A DNA stretch of 64,000 nt, from assembly GCF_003255815.1 (NCBI RefSeq), contig NC_037680.1:25762304-25826303 (forward strand), given 5' to 3'. How positions within the stretch are numbered: the first letter of the stretch is position 1; each line of letters starts with the position of its first letter. The notes beneath the pieces were generated by a model. That model searched no databases. It saw only the letters and a list, made by a program, of their open reading frames with translations, and was not told the origin of the DNA. Shown here in pieces: positions 22,928 to 35,933 of this stretch. Origin of the DNA: Theropithecus gelada. Its lineage: Eukaryota; Chordata; Mammalia; Primates; Cercopithecidae. Made by a program: the position numbers and the translations under genes.

Positions 22928-23690
22928 GATGAAAGTAACAAGTGATGGCAAGGATGTAGAGAAAGGGAACCTTTGTACACTATTGGCAGGAATGTAAATT
23001 AGTACAGCCATTATGGAAACAATGTGAAGGTTCCTCATAAAATTAAAAATAGCACTGCCTAATGACCCAGCAATCCCACTGCAATCACATAATCAAAGAA
23101 TATGAAATCACAACGTCAAAGATATCTGCACTCCCACATTCATTGCAACATTATTTATAATAGCCAAGATATGCAATCAACCTAAGTGGCTATCAATGGA
23201 TAAATGGATAAAGAAAATGTGGCGTATATCCACAATGGAATACTAGTCAGCCTTAAAATGAAGGAAATCTTGTCATTTGTGACAGCATAAATGAACCTGG
23301 AGGACATTATGTTAAGTGAATTAAGCCAGTCACAGAAAGATACATATCCCATTATCTCACTTATATGCGAAATCTAAAAAAGTACAACTGATAGAAGCAG
23401 AGAGTAGAGTGGTGGTTTCCAGGGACTGTTGGTGTGTCAGGGGACATTGGTTAACATACACAAAATTTCAGTTCAATAGGAGGAATAAATTCAAGAGATG
23501 GTAGTTAATTATAATATATTTAGTCTTAAAAATCACTGAGGACATTTTGTTCTCACCACAAAAAATGATGTATATGAGATAATGTATATGTTAATTAGTT
23601 TGATGTAAGCCATTTCTATACATATTTCAAAACATGTTTTATTTCATAAATATATATACCATTTTTCTCAATCAAAATAAGTAAACTTTA
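22928..23690 (+). mobile_element. Old L1 (L1MA-type) 3' end, right part
   Basis: Continues the element of 16250-16513 after L1-A: GAAAGTAACAAGTGATGGCA, the C-terminal ORF2 block (CAATCCCACTGCAATCAC), then the 3'UTR with TCTCACCACAAAAAATGATG and the AT-rich end near 23690. No open frame. Confidence 0.82.
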
Positions 23691-25899
23691 AGAAATGTCC
23701 TGATGTGATGAACAAATGCTACCACATTGGAAAAACTCTCAATTCTAACAAGAGTATGAACAATGTGTGTGTGTGTGTGTGTGAGTGATGTTGAAAGTCA
23801 CAGAAATTCCCATTTAACCAAATGCCACCTTACATCCTCCTTCTTTGATTTCCCTCAGATAAGAATCCTAAAATCAAAGAGTTGGTATTATTAAGGTGTC
23901 TGAAAACCAATAGGCATATTCCAAACTTGGACCCTTTAAATTCTTTTTAAGAGATGAACTCAGTCACCCCAATGAGCATTAAAATCCCTTGAGATTCTTT
24001 AAAATCATGGGAAGAATTTTGTTCTAAACCTTGCACATAGCATGCACTTAATAAATAAATAAATAATGGATTGAATGTCTGATTAGATTATGTATAACTG
24101 AAGCTTCTGTCAATATTTCTTTAATCCCTGGACTCCAGTGGGACTCGCTGGGCTATCTACCACTGAACACCACCTGTCTTTCACCACTGCAGGGTGAGAC
24201 TTATGCTTCTTTCTTAGGACTGGAATTTCTTCTCATCTGTGATGGCTCAGCGTCTACCAAGTACCATGTGTTCTCCAGTTAATATTTAAATAACTTTCTT
24301 TACTTTTCTACCAGCAACTCATTTAATTAGTAATTCAATGTGTGTATGTGTGCCCCTTTATTTTTGACAAGATACAACTTTCTAGTAAAAGGTTCAAAAT
24401 AAAAGACAGTTTTATAAATGTTGCACATCTCATTTATTTAATAAAAATTCACTAGATATGAAATCAAAATGCATCATCATCCATTTGAACCCTATCTAAT
24501 TTTGGCTCAGGTTGTAGATAACACAGTAAATGTAATTTGTCATCATAAATTTATGATTATTTAATCATATGAAACTTTTGGTTTATCTTGAGCAAACTTT
24601 ATAGTAGTTTTAATACACAGGAGCCATCCCTGACAGATATGATGAAATAGATTTATCACCCTTGACAAATTATATTGCAAAATGTCCTCTCATGACTGCC
24701 CACAATGGAACTCACATTCCCATATTCAACAGGAATGTCACCTGTGATTCTTATTTTATAACCTTGTTTGGTGGCAATCTAAAACTGCTTTTTGGAGGGA
24801 CTGTAGAGTACTTAGAATGTACGATGGTTGTAAGAATAATTGTATGAATGAAGGAAACCTGTAGTCCTTTAAATCAAACTAAGTAGTGCTTTATTAAAGT
24901 GCTCAGCAAATCAATCTAAATCCAAGGATAATAAAGCCCTAATCAGGTGGTAGGAAAAATAATAGGTTGTCATGCATGAGAAAAAATAGGCAATCATGAA
25001 ATGTTTTCTTTAATTAGGTCGTGTAAAGTGGAGGAACTGAGTAGGAGCTGGCAAGACATTCATCATGAGCAAGGTGGGAAATTATTTAGATTACTAAGGA
25101 AGAAAAATTGAGTGTGATACACTTAGATTTGACTGGACAGAAAGCTAAAGATTTTTTTCTTCACTATATGTCCTATTTTAGTGGTGATAACTATTGACAG
25201 GTGTGGGATTTTTTTCTTTTTTTAAGCTGAATTCAGCCAGTTAGTCATCTAGTTGGCTAAGTACACATACGTTACTTGTTATCTAATGATTTTGATTTCA
25301 ACAATGCTCTCGGCCACTGAATGTGTTCCTCTGGCATTCTTATTGCAAAACTGCCTCTCACCTCCAATGGAATTTAGTTCCCAATAAACTTGAGATTGAT
25401 TATTAAGCACTTCTCATTTTCTTCTTAAACTGAAAGGAGTAATTAATACTATCTGGGATTGTTAATACACTGCTCTGTACAGGGATACTGTTACAAATTA
25501 CAAACGTCAGTAGACAGATTTCTTGTTAGACGTTGTTGCCTTCACAGCTAAGAGTATTAAATACGTCTTTTTAAAAAGGCCTAATTTAGGGAATGTAATG
25601 ACAAGATTTCTAATATATGCAGTATTGTGACAACCACCTTAGACAAAATTACTTTTACCAAATTAAATCCGAGAACTCAGCCTTCACTGTCCCAAATAGC
25701 ATCATCAAACAATTGGAACATTGTTGGCATTCTCTATTGTGCAAGTCATTTCTATATGTTTCCAGTGATACTGCTAAGTAAAGACACTATGGTAAGGCAA
25801 TGGCGCTTCTGTACTTCTTTTTACATCTATCAACCATGCAGAGGAAACAAACATACTACAGAAATCTGAGAAGGTTTAGTTTTCCTAAATTGTATTCAT
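23691..25899. other. Single-copy non-coding stretch
   Basis: No gene or clear element. It contains a short (TG)n at 23764-23783 and a MIR/L2-tail-like piece at about 24033-24082 (CACATAGCATGCACTTAATA then AAT repeats). Frames at 24662-24847 and 25627-25869 are short and featureless. Confidence 0.5.
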
Positions 25900-26465
25900 G
25901 GGGTTTATAATAAACTAAGGAATGGCAAATGCTGCCAAACACACCTGCAATATCTGTTGACAGACTTTCCCTCATTAAGTCTAGATTTGACTTACGAATC
26001 TTGTTGGAGTGCTGCATAGTGTTTGTGCTTGTCCACATTTCCCTGGCCCACTTTGGAGGTCAGATGGCACTTCTGTGGTTAGTTCCAGTATTTGTCAGAG
26101 GTTTCCGTGTCAAGCGCCTGTTTCTAAGAAGATTGTTTGACCAGAGCACAGAGTGGGCCAGAGTGCCAAGGTATGACAATCTCAAGAGCATGCCAGAGAG
26201 ACCACCCCTCCACACTGAGTGATGAGGGCTGGTATTACTATCCAGACTCTTCACCTCTGACAGCAACTTGTCTGGGTTGTATTCTTTACAATGTTTTAAA
26301 GGGTCTCTAGTGGGATTGAGCCCCAATTGTCCAGAGTAATAAGTTCACATTAACTGAGCCCTTATTTGCTTACCTCCGTTCCCTTTCCTAATTCATCTGC
26401 CAAATAAGCTATTTGTTTTTGGGTCTACTTCTGTGGCAACTTCTCAACAAAGAATTCTGGGCAGG
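25900..26465 (+). mobile_element. Probable ancient ERVL-type LTR (LTR16-like)
   Basis: The segment from about 26150 (CCCCTCCACACTGAGTGATG, CAGCAACTTGTCTGGGTTGT, CAATGTTTTAAAGGGTCTCT) to CAAATAAGCTATTTG (26401-26415) and GGGTCTACTTCTG recalls old ERVL LTRs. The AATAAGC would be a decayed polyadenylation signal. The left boundary is a guess. Recalled from memory, no search done. Confidence 0.4.
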
Positions 26466-27404
26466 TATTACCAGTCACCATAGCTGCCTACAAGATGAGA
26501 ATTCTCTGCCAATGCAGCAGTAGGTATTGGCAATATTATAATCTGACTTCTACTCAAGCAGCAATAGACCGAATATTGATTTATTATTTTATTTCCTCCC
26601 ACTCTGTCATAGGCATTTCTGTATAATTAATTACAAGACCAAATTATTTTGAGACTGTTTAGTTTGGCAAAGTCAAGCTACTGTACTTATAAATTACGTA
26701 GATACCTTACAAACAAGCATCTCTTGCTTTTTATGGACAAGTTCTTACTGAAAATATTCCTCAGAGGGTAATTTACCAGAAGGACAAATTTTCCCATTAC
26801 TTTTAATTGAAAAAAATTACTTATTCTTGAATCCAAAACTGGTATCTATTATTTTAAAATAGCGGGATACTCTAATTAGAGATAGTTATTTCAAAATTCA
26901 ACATCATCAAACATTTCCCTTTAATGAATTATGCTATTTACTGGTTTTTGTTAAACACTTTTATAATTATTATAAATGATATATTTAATAGTATGCTAAA
27001 ATAAAACATTAATAATATATTTTAAAATGCACATAAATTAGTAAATATAAAATAAATCAATACAATAATGCATTTTGGATGACATAATGCACAATATTTT
27101 ATAGACTAACAAACCAGATACTTTGAGAGGAGGTTGTAACAAAATACATACCTATTATAAAAGTGTTTAGGTGATTATGTTATTGTGTTTCATGTGGAAA
27201 ATCTTAATAATCTCTTTAAAATGTAAAATATTTTTTAAAAAGCCTCAGAAGCCCAAGGTAAGGCTTAATGAAGCTCCTTGTACAGTTGAATCTTGTCAAC
27301 TACATTTGTTAGGAAAAGAGCTGAACCTCAAGATGGGTAGACATTCCTGAAACTCGCTGACACAGTGTAGTTGTTTTTGTTTCCCATAGTGTCTGAGCCT
27401 AATA
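26466..27404. other. AT-rich non-coding stretch
   Basis: No recognisable repeat, gene or CpG cluster; very AT-rich between 26800 and 27250. Confidence 0.5.
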
Positions 27405-27525
27405 CATTGGTTCTTAAAGTTTAGATTTCATCAGAATCACCCAAGAAGTTTTCTAGAAATGCAAATTTCTAGCTTCAAAAAATCCTCAGAAAGTCTCAAT
27501 ACATCTGGGATGGGCCAAACAAGTT
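27405..27525 (+). mobile_element. MER5A-like hAT-Charlie fragment
   Basis: TTGGTTCTTAAAGTTTAG, ATCAGAATCACCCA, GAAATGCAAATTTCTAG and CATCTGGGATGGGCC follow the order of a MER5-type element. Incomplete and diverged. Confidence 0.5.
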
Positions 27526-29345
27526 ACATATGTTTCTGCAAAAATCCCGGTCAAAAAATTCAGAAATAGACAGTCCACAGACAGAACTTTCAGAAAACGT
27601 AGTCAAATTAGTACTTAGTTATTGTTGAATTGAAATTTAAATGTTCAAACAAGTTGACTATAAATAATTCTCACCTTGCTTAAGCAGGAAGAAATATATT
27701 AAGATAAACATATTACATATTTTTCCATGGATCATACCAATCTATTGACAGTCAGTGGATGTGAGAACAATTAAACTACGACTTGCTGAAAAGCAGACTC
27801 TCATTAGCCTACTAGAGATTTGCAGAAGATTGAAATCACACAGTTTGGTCCCAGGAATGTGTACCATGTTCCATTACCTTCGGGTAATATTAAACTAACT
27901 TCATACTTGCATAGCTTTCATATTTCCATGTGCTGCCTGGCTGGATGTCAGCCTGAGTGCCAGCAAGGTCTGCTTGATTTAGTGGTTCAACAAGCCCGCC
28001 AAAGAGGTCCCATTGCCTCTCTTCCACCACTCATGAAGAACCAACCTACAAATCACTTGTCAACAACTTTGATCTACCTTGTTTCAGGTGGTTTACTCTC
28101 TGTCTATTATTTCTGTTAAGAGACCCGTGAAAATTAAATACAGACCCTGCTGATGCTTGACTGACCCGGTGCTCCATCATAACAGCAGTGTAATAGCAAT
28201 AAATCATTTCAACTTTAATCTATTGTTATTGATGAATGTACAATTATTTGTCATCTAATATGCTGAAAATGATGACCAAAGAAATAGATCAACTTTTTTT
28301 CTTCTTCCAAGTGCGGCATTGATGGATTGTATCCCTAAGCTGTTATTACACTTATAATGTACTCCTCTGCACTGACAGCACAGCTAGTTTTTTAATCATT
28401 CCATAGTAATCAACTTAAGACAACATAGCAAGACTCATAACTCATGTTCTTTTCTTTTTTGGCAGTGATGGGAAATGAAAATGTTTTTATTCTTTTGAAA
28501 TAATTCTTACCTGACTAGGCTGAAGATTGCTCTAAAATTGTAAATAAATGGTTGTTTATTGAGCTGGAACTGAAGTGTGACATATTAAAATGTCTCTTTC
28601 CAAAGGGGGGGAAAATATTATTTAGGCCTGAGTGGAGTGAGACAGTGAAAGTATTTTTTTTTTTTCTTTAACTGGTTCGCTGCTAACTTGATACTTTAAG
28701 AGAATATTTAAAAAGCAATGTATTGGTCAAAAATGCTATGGAGAAAATGACAATATTAAAATAAGAAACAATAATTCCTCTTAAAGCACTACTCTACTCT
28801 CTTCTGGCAGATGTTTCACCAGTCTTCTCGTTGGCTTCCATTACTAGCTCAGGTGGCTGATAATTTTTGCATAATGAACCACACAAATCAGAAAGAAAAT
28901 AGAGAAATGATGCAACAAAAACTTGATTCAAGATAAAGTTTCTTTTTAATCCAAATGTTGGATTAAGCTAAATGGAAGGTTCAGCATATGTGGGCCAAAA
29001 AGTGAATCAACTTTAATTTCTCTCATAATTTCTACTCATGTCATGAAATTTTTTTTAAAAAAACTTCCTACTAAACTCTAACCTAAATATTTCTTGCCGC
29101 CACATATTCATAGGAATGATTTTCCCACAACTAAAAAAAAAAAAATACTAAAGTACGATCACTGGGTGTAAGTGAACAAACTTTGACTTCCATACAGGGC
29201 CCTGCTTTCAGGTCCTTACTAACTTTAGAACTGGTAAAAGCAAACAAACAAACAAACAGCTATATCTTTAGGTTCTTAAAGATATACAGTTAAGATGTTT
29301 TGTAAATAGGAAATAGTTGATAACATAATTAAATATAACCTAATG
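27526..29345. other. Single-copy stretch, possible conserved non-coding block
   Basis: No element recognised. The part 27820-28300 is less AT-biased and holds a 99-codon plus frame (27820-28119) without a domain; the run AATCATTTCAACTTTAATCT onward (about 28202) is rich in homeodomain-type TAAT cores. A CNS-like look is only an impression. A T run lies at 28653-28664 and an A run at 29133-29145. Confidence 0.45.
29241..29259 (+). repeat. (CAAA)n short simple repeat
   Basis: Four to five CAAA units within single-copy DNA. Confidence 0.85.
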
Positions 29346-29523
29346 CAGTGGCACTCAAAGTGTAATTTATAGACCAGCAGCTCCAGCATTACCTGGGAAC
29401 TTGTTATAATACAAATGTGTAGATCCCAACCTGCTAAATCTGAATCTCTGGGGGTGGGCCTCAGGAAACAATTTTAGCAAGTCTCTCGATAATCCTGATG
29501 TATACAAAATTTAGGAAGCACTG
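29346..29523 (+). mobile_element. MER5A hAT-Charlie element
   Basis: Nearly complete MER5A: left end CAGTGGCACTCAAAGTGTAA, then GACCAGCAGCTCCAGCATTA, CCTGGGAACTTGTTA, TCTGGGGGTGGGCC, ending GGAAGCACTG. The terminal CAGTG and CACTG are the inverted ends. No clear 8-bp target duplication survives. Confidence 0.85.
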
Positions 29524-29624
29524 ACTGTGTAAGGCTTCCTCTATTTTGTTATTTCTTACCTGTGAAAAGTTCCAAGGTAGATATGGCAGGAGGATACTTC
29601 TATAGTTGGCCAGCATAAGATAGT

Positions 29625-29880
29625 TATTGAGAGGATGACTCTGGAACCATCCTGCTTAAAATGTGTCTAAGTTTCTAGTGCACTATCTGTATGACCCAGG
29701 AGAATTTATTTACTTTCTTTGCCTCAGTTTTCACATTGATAAAATGGGCATAAGAGCAGTACTTACTTTCATAGCATTACTGAGAAAATCAATTAGTTAA
29801 TGGATGTAAAAGGCTTAGATCAGCATCTGGCATATAGTAAGCACCCCACAAATATTAGCTATTAGCATTACTCTTTTACC
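29625..29880 (+). mobile_element. MIR SINE
   Basis: Clear core and 3' part: GCCTCAGTTTTCACATTGAT, AAAATGGGCATAAGAGCAGT, ACTGAGAAAATCAATTAGTT, GGCTTAGATCAGCATCTGGC, then AGTAAGCACCCCACAAATAT. Confidence 0.85.
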
Positions 29881-30605
29881 CATGTTTGCAGAATATTTTT
29901 GCAGAAGTAAAAATGACTTGGAAAGGATAGTGACTTGAAGTAAAGTGGGTAGTTCCTATATTATGCCTTAACTAATGTTTTAAACCATCAAAAAGGTTCA
30001 TTTTGAAAATCATGTTTTACTCTTGCTGTATAGTTGAGAATACATGAAAATTAAAAAGGAAATAAGTACCATTCTTTAATTCAGTTTGTCAAATTCCTGA
30101 TTTACAAAAACAAATGAAACAAAACAAAACTGACATGACTTCGTGATTCAGATCACTACTACATATCACTTAAAAGGCACGACGCTTCAGTCTTAATCTA
30201 GTAATTACTTATGTTTTAACTTTCTCTGATATGTCTGCTTATTCTGAAACGCTGGCCTTTGTTGGGGCAACATGATCATGGCTTTAAGATGTGACCTTTA
30301 CTGTGGCTTGTTGCTGTTAATCTTCTTTTAGGGCAAAACTCCAGGCATGTAGGAAATAGTCAAATTGCAGTCTTATGAATTATGACTTCAGTTATCTTCC
30401 ACTTGAAGTCTGTGTCTGTTGTGGAGAAAAGCAGGAATGAACAACACTGAATATTCTCAGAGGGAGTAGAAAGCTCTGTTAAAATTGAGCCATAGAAGGT
30501 GAACTGAGTTACAAGCTGTTTTTTGCAATGGTAGGAGACAACTGGAGAGGCTCATAAGCAGAGGAGACTTACTGTAGCTACAATGTCATAAATGACAGTC
30601 TACAT
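29881..30605. other. Single-copy non-coding stretch
   Basis: Nothing recognised; frames are short and closed. Confidence 0.5.
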
Positions 30606-31045
30606 GTGCTATGGTTTAAATGTTTGTCCACTCTGAAACTCATGTTGGAACTTCATCCCCAATGTAAGAGTATTAAGAAATCAGGCCTTTAACAGATGAT
30701 TGGGCCTGAGGGCAGAGTCCTCATTAATGGATTAATCCGTTCATAATTAATGAGGTAATGAGTTATCATAGGAGTAGGATAGTTATAGAACTAGTGGGTA
30801 TAGTGGGTCTGTTTTAAAAGCCAGTTTGACTTTCTCTCATGTGCCAGTCTCATCCTGTGATGCTTTCCACAATGTTATAAAGCAATAAGAAGGCCTTCAT
30901 CAGATCCAGCCCCTTGATCTTCAACTTTCCAGCCTCTAGAACTGTAAGAAATAAATTTCTCTCTCATTTTTTAAAATAAATAAATAAATAAATTACCCAG
31001 TCTGTGGTATTCAGTTATGGAAACAAAAAATGGACTAAGAAAACA
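30606..31045 (+). mobile_element. MLT1A-type MaLR LTR
   Basis: Solo LTR of the ERVL-MaLR group. Start TGCTATGGTTTAAATGTTTG, middle GGCAGAGTCCTCATTAATGG and AGAAGGCCTTCATCAGATCC, then TCCAGCCTCTAGAACTGTAA, polyadenylation signal AATAAA (30949-30954), a (TAAA)n expansion (30975-30995), and the end TGGACTAAGAAAACA. No internal sequence or second LTR is nearby. Confidence 0.85.
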
Positions 31046-32350
31046 GGTGACTTAGACCACAGTTTGCCATACTTGCCACTGATCTTCCTTCATCAACTCA
31101 TAATAGAGAGTATGGTGTAGAATCAAGGACTTTCTGAAGTTATACTAATTAATCACACTGTAATAGCAAATATTCATTTGCTGTATTCTTTAATAGGTCT
31201 TTATCCTTAATCATTGTATTTCCATTACTATTCTCTGTGATGTTCATACAGAGAATATTTGTATGAACAGATGGCAAAGACTGGGGTGGCAAAAACATGT
31301 GTCCTGTCCACTTTCAATGATAGCATAGAGGACGAAACTTTTCCTTAATTTAACAAAAACAACAACAACAACAACAACAACAAAAATCCTACTTCTATTG
31401 TAATGTTAAGAAATCACTATTGTTGTGACTGTGTTTTTAACTGCCAGTCATGCACACTTTTAATTTTCTGTCTCCTTTTCACTCTTTTGAAGTTATTTAT
31501 ACTAAATTTTCATCTAGTCTTAGAATCTTTTGCAAATTATAATACTTTGCAAATGGAATCCCTTTTGTGGTATTCTTTCTATACTGATTAACATCTTATT
31601 TATTTGGCTTCATTAGTATACGTCATACCACTCAGTTTATTATGTGTAAATTTTATTAAGACAGGGGTAATTGAGAATGAGTTAAACAATACCAAATGCT
31701 ACCCATTATAGCTGCTTTCTGGCACCATTCTTATATTTAAAATTATTTAAATATACAAATGAATATTATATTTATATGGTAAATGAACAGAGCTTGTAGA
31801 ACAGTCTCTCCTTTTCAGTGCTATAAATTAATTGAGCATTGGCTTTGTTTTAAATGCAAAGTGTATGGAAACATAAATTTCTAAAATATTATTTATAATG
31901 AGTAGATAAATAGAATCTCAAAACTTATTTTATCTTTATCTCAAAAATATGTCTGGACAATATAAGAAGCCTTCAATCTAAGGAAGATGTCAAGTAAAAT
32001 GTCTTTTATCCAGGCTAAATCATTATTTGCCTATATGTTCGCTCTACATACTTAAGTTTCTGTCTAAATTTGTTTTTGTTAGTGATTAATTATTAGCAAG
32101 TTGTCCTATGTAATATTACATCATTTCATGAATGGATGGTGAAAAGAGTTAAGAAAAAGAAAGGGGTAGAGTGCTTAGGTAGGTGCTCCCAAAATTGGTC
32201 AATTCTTATGAAATGCTGCGTTGTTTTGGTAATATGCAAGATCTGAAACATTTCAAAAAATATTCAATATGTTAAAATAAGTATCATTAGGACCCATGTA
32301 TTAGTCTCCATATTCTTCTGCAGAATTCACTCCACATACTACGAATTCAC
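31046..32350. other. AT-rich non-coding stretch
   Basis: No gene. Contains a (CAA)n repeat at 31353-31385. A 62-codon plus frame (31403-31591) has no domain. Confidence 0.5.
31353..31385 (+). repeat. (CAA)n microsatellite
   Basis: About nine CAA units with A-rich edges. Confidence 0.95.
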
Positions 32351-32354
32351 AAAG

Positions 32355-32500
32355 TAGCAATAGTTTATTGAACATTTTCTCTGTGTCAGGTATTCTACTA
32401 AGCACTTCATATCCATTAGGCATGATTACCCTTATTTAATGTATCTAGAAATTAAGATTTGAGATATGAACAATTTTCCCACTGTTATTAAAAGGCAGAA
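32355..32500 (-). mobile_element. MIR SINE fragment
   Basis: Reverse MIR 3' half: TTTATTGAACATTTTCTCTG, TCAGGTATTCTACTAAGCAC, then TTATTTAATGTATCTAGAAA. Diverged. Confidence 0.6.
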
Positions 32501-32784
32501 ACTGAATGAAGAGGCTAGATGTGTGTACTTCAATGGCAGTTGTGATGAAAACAGTGCTTGTACACCAAATACTATAAACACTTTTCTACCTGTCTCAGGC
32601 TATTTTGCTATTATATTGAGGCCATGTGTTTATTTCCAGTTAACAAACTTGGAATAGAAGTGATGTGTGTCACTTCTCGACAAGATGGATAAGAAACAGT
32701 GTACAATCTCCATGCTTCTTTCTGTTAAGCCTTCTTTAGAGGTATCTTCCAGATGGTAAAATTACATGAAGGAGAATGTCCTCT

Positions 32785-33240
32785 TGTATTACTAGCTTCC
32801 TAGGGCTCCTGTAACAAAGCACCATAAACTAGGTGACCTAAAGAACAAAAATTTATTACCTTACAATTATGGAGGCCAAAACTCTAAAATCGAGATGTCA
32901 GCAGAGCCCTGCTCTCTCTGAAGACTCTAGGGAAGAATTTGTTCCAATTCTCTCTCCCAGGTTCTGGTAGCTTTAGGTATTCCTTGCCTTGCAAATAGCC
33001 ATCTTCTCCCTGTGTCTCTTCATGTGGTCTTTGCTCTATGTGCATCTGTTTCTATGTCCAAATTTATCCCTTTTTATAAGAATACCTATCATATTGTATT
33101 AGGGCCCATGCTAATGATCCCATCCTAACTTGCCTGGATCGGAACAGACTCTGTTTCTAAGTAAGGTCATATTCTGAGGTACTAGGTGTTAGGACTTCAA
33201 TATCTATTTTTTGGAAAACACAATACAACCTGTAACACCA
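32785..33240 (-). mobile_element. MLT1C/D-type MaLR LTR, minus strand
   Basis: On plus it begins TGTATTACTAGCTTCCTAGG (the LTR 3' end reversed) and runs through CAATTATGGAGGCC, GTCAGCAGAGCCCTGCTCTC, TATTAGGGCCCATGCTAATG and AAGGTCATATTCTGAGGTAC to ACAACCTGTAACACC. This order is that of an MLT1 LTR read backwards. No internal part nearby. Confidence 0.8.
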
Positions 33241-33880
33241 CCCAATCTGCATTAGACATGTGAACAAAAATTTAGTTTTTATTTGATATACTTTTTCTGT
33301 ACTTTATAATATAGAATATAATATACTATATAATGTATTTATATATGAGGTATAGTACCACAGGATACCCTCTCTTCTTAACTTATTCTATATCATGTGA
33401 AGTTTTTCTATATCATAACAATTTTGATTAGTTTTCTTTTTCAGCATTTCTATTCCCATGCCATGTTTAGTCCAGTTTAATAAAACTACATGTAGGCATT
33501 ATAACAACATTTTGATTCACAATCTTAGCTAAACCTCAGAGTCCCTTTAGAATACTGGTCCTGGTCAATGGTCACACATTTTACCATTTTCCTCATTGAC
33601 TATTATTAATGGGCAATATTCCTTTCAAGACCCATAATCAACCTGAATAATCTTTATTTCTTCTTCTTCCTTGATAAAATGACAGTTACCATGTTTAAGA
33701 CAGCCCTCTGGCCCTGTGAAAGGTATATTAGAAATAAGCAGCATAAGGATTTAGTCCTAAGTCTATGCATGGGAGTATAAGGATTTCTATAATATGGCCC
33801 TGTATACTTACTTCCCCAGTCCTCTCCATACCTCTCTCCTCCACTTACCTGACATGACAGAAATACTGAATGATAGGACA
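33241..33880. other. AT-rich non-coding stretch
   Basis: Nothing recognised to about 33880. A minus frame of 75 codons (33654-33881) has no domain. Confidence 0.5.
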
Positions 33881-34560
33881 CATTGCATCTAAACAGTTTT
33901 TTATTTCTCTGTGCCTTTGCTCTTGTTATTTCCTATGTGTAATTGATCTACCAAACCCCACCCCCATCTCTTCTATATATACCACCTGAAAAAAAAAACA
34001 AAAAACAAAAAAAACTCATATATACAATTAAGGAGTCCATTTTCAGCATTTCCTATTACCTTCAGGCAGATTGGTAGATTGGTAGATTAGTTATAGGAGC
34101 ATTTGCTGCTGCAATAAACTATCCCCAAATGTCAGCGGACTGATATGTGGACACATCAGTCCAATTATAATGTTCCTGGTCAGTAATGATTTAGAACCCA
34201 AACTCCTTCTATCTTGATGTGCCACTTTTCTTGTTGGGGCAGGGGAAGGGGAAAGATTTGGGAAGGCACATTGATATAACAAGGTCTGGAAGATATGGTC
34301 CTTTTCTGGGAACACATCTTCGCCAATAACTCTATATTAGTGGTCAGCTAGGCCTCTCTGCCTCACTGCTCCTTGTACTTCACCTCTTTCAGAGTATGTA
34401 TTGTATTAAATTGCAGGATGCATTCTTTTTCTTATGTTTGCCTTCCAAATAGACTGTTAATTAATTGTGAGAGCCAATAGTGCCTTGATAATTGTATTTT
34501 CTCAGAATGGTACCTGACGTGAGGTAGGAAGCAAATAAGCGTAAATTTCACTTACTTATA
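33881..34560 (+). mobile_element. L2 LINE 3' fragments, interrupted
   Basis: 33890-33940 (CTCTGTGCCTTTGCTCTTGT, TATTTCCTATGTG) and 34355-34540 (TGCCTCACTGCTCCTTGTAC, GACTGTTAATTAATTGTGAG, AATGGTACCTGACG) follow L2 3'-end order. Between them lie an A-rich stretch (33988-34013) and about 300 bp that I cannot assign. Confidence 0.5.
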
Positions 34561-35933
34561 GGATTAACCTAAATTGTCAATTTCTGGCACTGTTTGTACT
34601 TTCATTATCCTGTGATTTCTGGTCTCTTAAAATCAAATACGATAAAAAAGAATCCAACCCATTTGTAACACTCTGACTTTTTTTTACTAGATCTAAAAGA
34701 TAGTTAGCTAATATTCATAGCTAAGCTTGTTAAGCAGTACGCTGAAAACCCCTAATCAAATCTAACATTGCCGGTGGCATCTAATTGCTCAAATATTCAA
34801 GTAATAGAATGCTGAAGCATACATTTTGTATTAGTAAAGTCTTGATAACATCTAATTTGGTTATTACTATTTCCAATGATTTGAAATTCAATATTGTTTC
34901 TAAGAAGTTTATATGATAATGAATTTTCCTGTTTTATTATTGCTTAGAATTGTTTGGGCTATGGCATTCACATTGTTCATGGAACAAAAAAAACCTATAG
35001 AACTATTTGGAGCACTAAATAAGAAGAAGTAAATTCTAAATATGCAGCTGCATGGAACCTCTCATGTTAAAATTTATTTTAAAATTTTATGATCAGTTTA
35101 GATTTCATTATGTATGGTTCCACATTTTTATTTGTTTCCACATGTGTTAGCTAAAATAAATTGCTGTAATTAGTATACATTGCCTTATAAGAGAAATAAA
35201 GAAGTTAAAGCTATCTTGAGGCCACTATAGCTCAAATTTTGGTCAGGAATGTCCCAATTCCTCTTCTCCACATGGTATCATTAAAACATTACACACTTAA
35301 TAAACAGAATTTTTAAAGAAACCTAACAGCCAAGTTGATAACATTAATTCTCGATTACAAATCTCATCATAAAATTATATCAAGACAATATATCTTTTGT
35401 TATTAAACCAATAATATTGAAATATTTGTGAATAGTTCTTTTATAAATTTGAATGATAGATACTCAAGTTTCTATGCCACAAAAACCTTCAATAATCCGT
35501 ATTTTAATAATGTTCTAAATGCATATCTCAGTATAAGCATATCCCAGTATAAACTCCAAAACTACATATATGCAAACAAAAAGCAAATGTTGATTTTCAA
35601 GCCATAAATTCTGACTAGCAAAAATATAGCTTGATTTTTAAAATAATTTCATCTTTACTTTGAGATTCTTTTCTGACTAATGGCAGAAAAAAACAATCTA
35701 ACATCAGATAAACTGGATACTCTAATATTTTTCTTAGCCATTTCAAGTTCGAACTCAGCCAAATAAGATTTCTTTCTTTTCCCTGCCTTCTCCGTGGGCT
35801 GGACAGTTTAGGTATCCAGGCTTTAATTAACCATGACCTCAAGAGAAGGAGTTGGTTTCTGTTCATGACAGCCTTTTTGGGTTGTAAACACATCTCTCCT
35901 TCTTAGCTCCTCCACACTGATAATATCAAGCAG
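34561..35933. other. AT-rich single-copy stretch
   Basis: No element recognised. The segment 34740-34990 has several TAAT/ATTA cores and no repeat signature, but there is no direct evidence of function. A minus frame of 92 codons (35615-35893) has no domain. Confidence 0.5.

Noticed and set aside
25929..26326. Plus and minus frames of 88-97 codons
   Set aside because: Overlap a probable old LTR; open on both strands, no domain.
27820..28119. 99-codon plus frame as a possible small gene
   Set aside because: No domain, no splice or promoter evidence, and moderate composition only; kept as a non-coding candidate.
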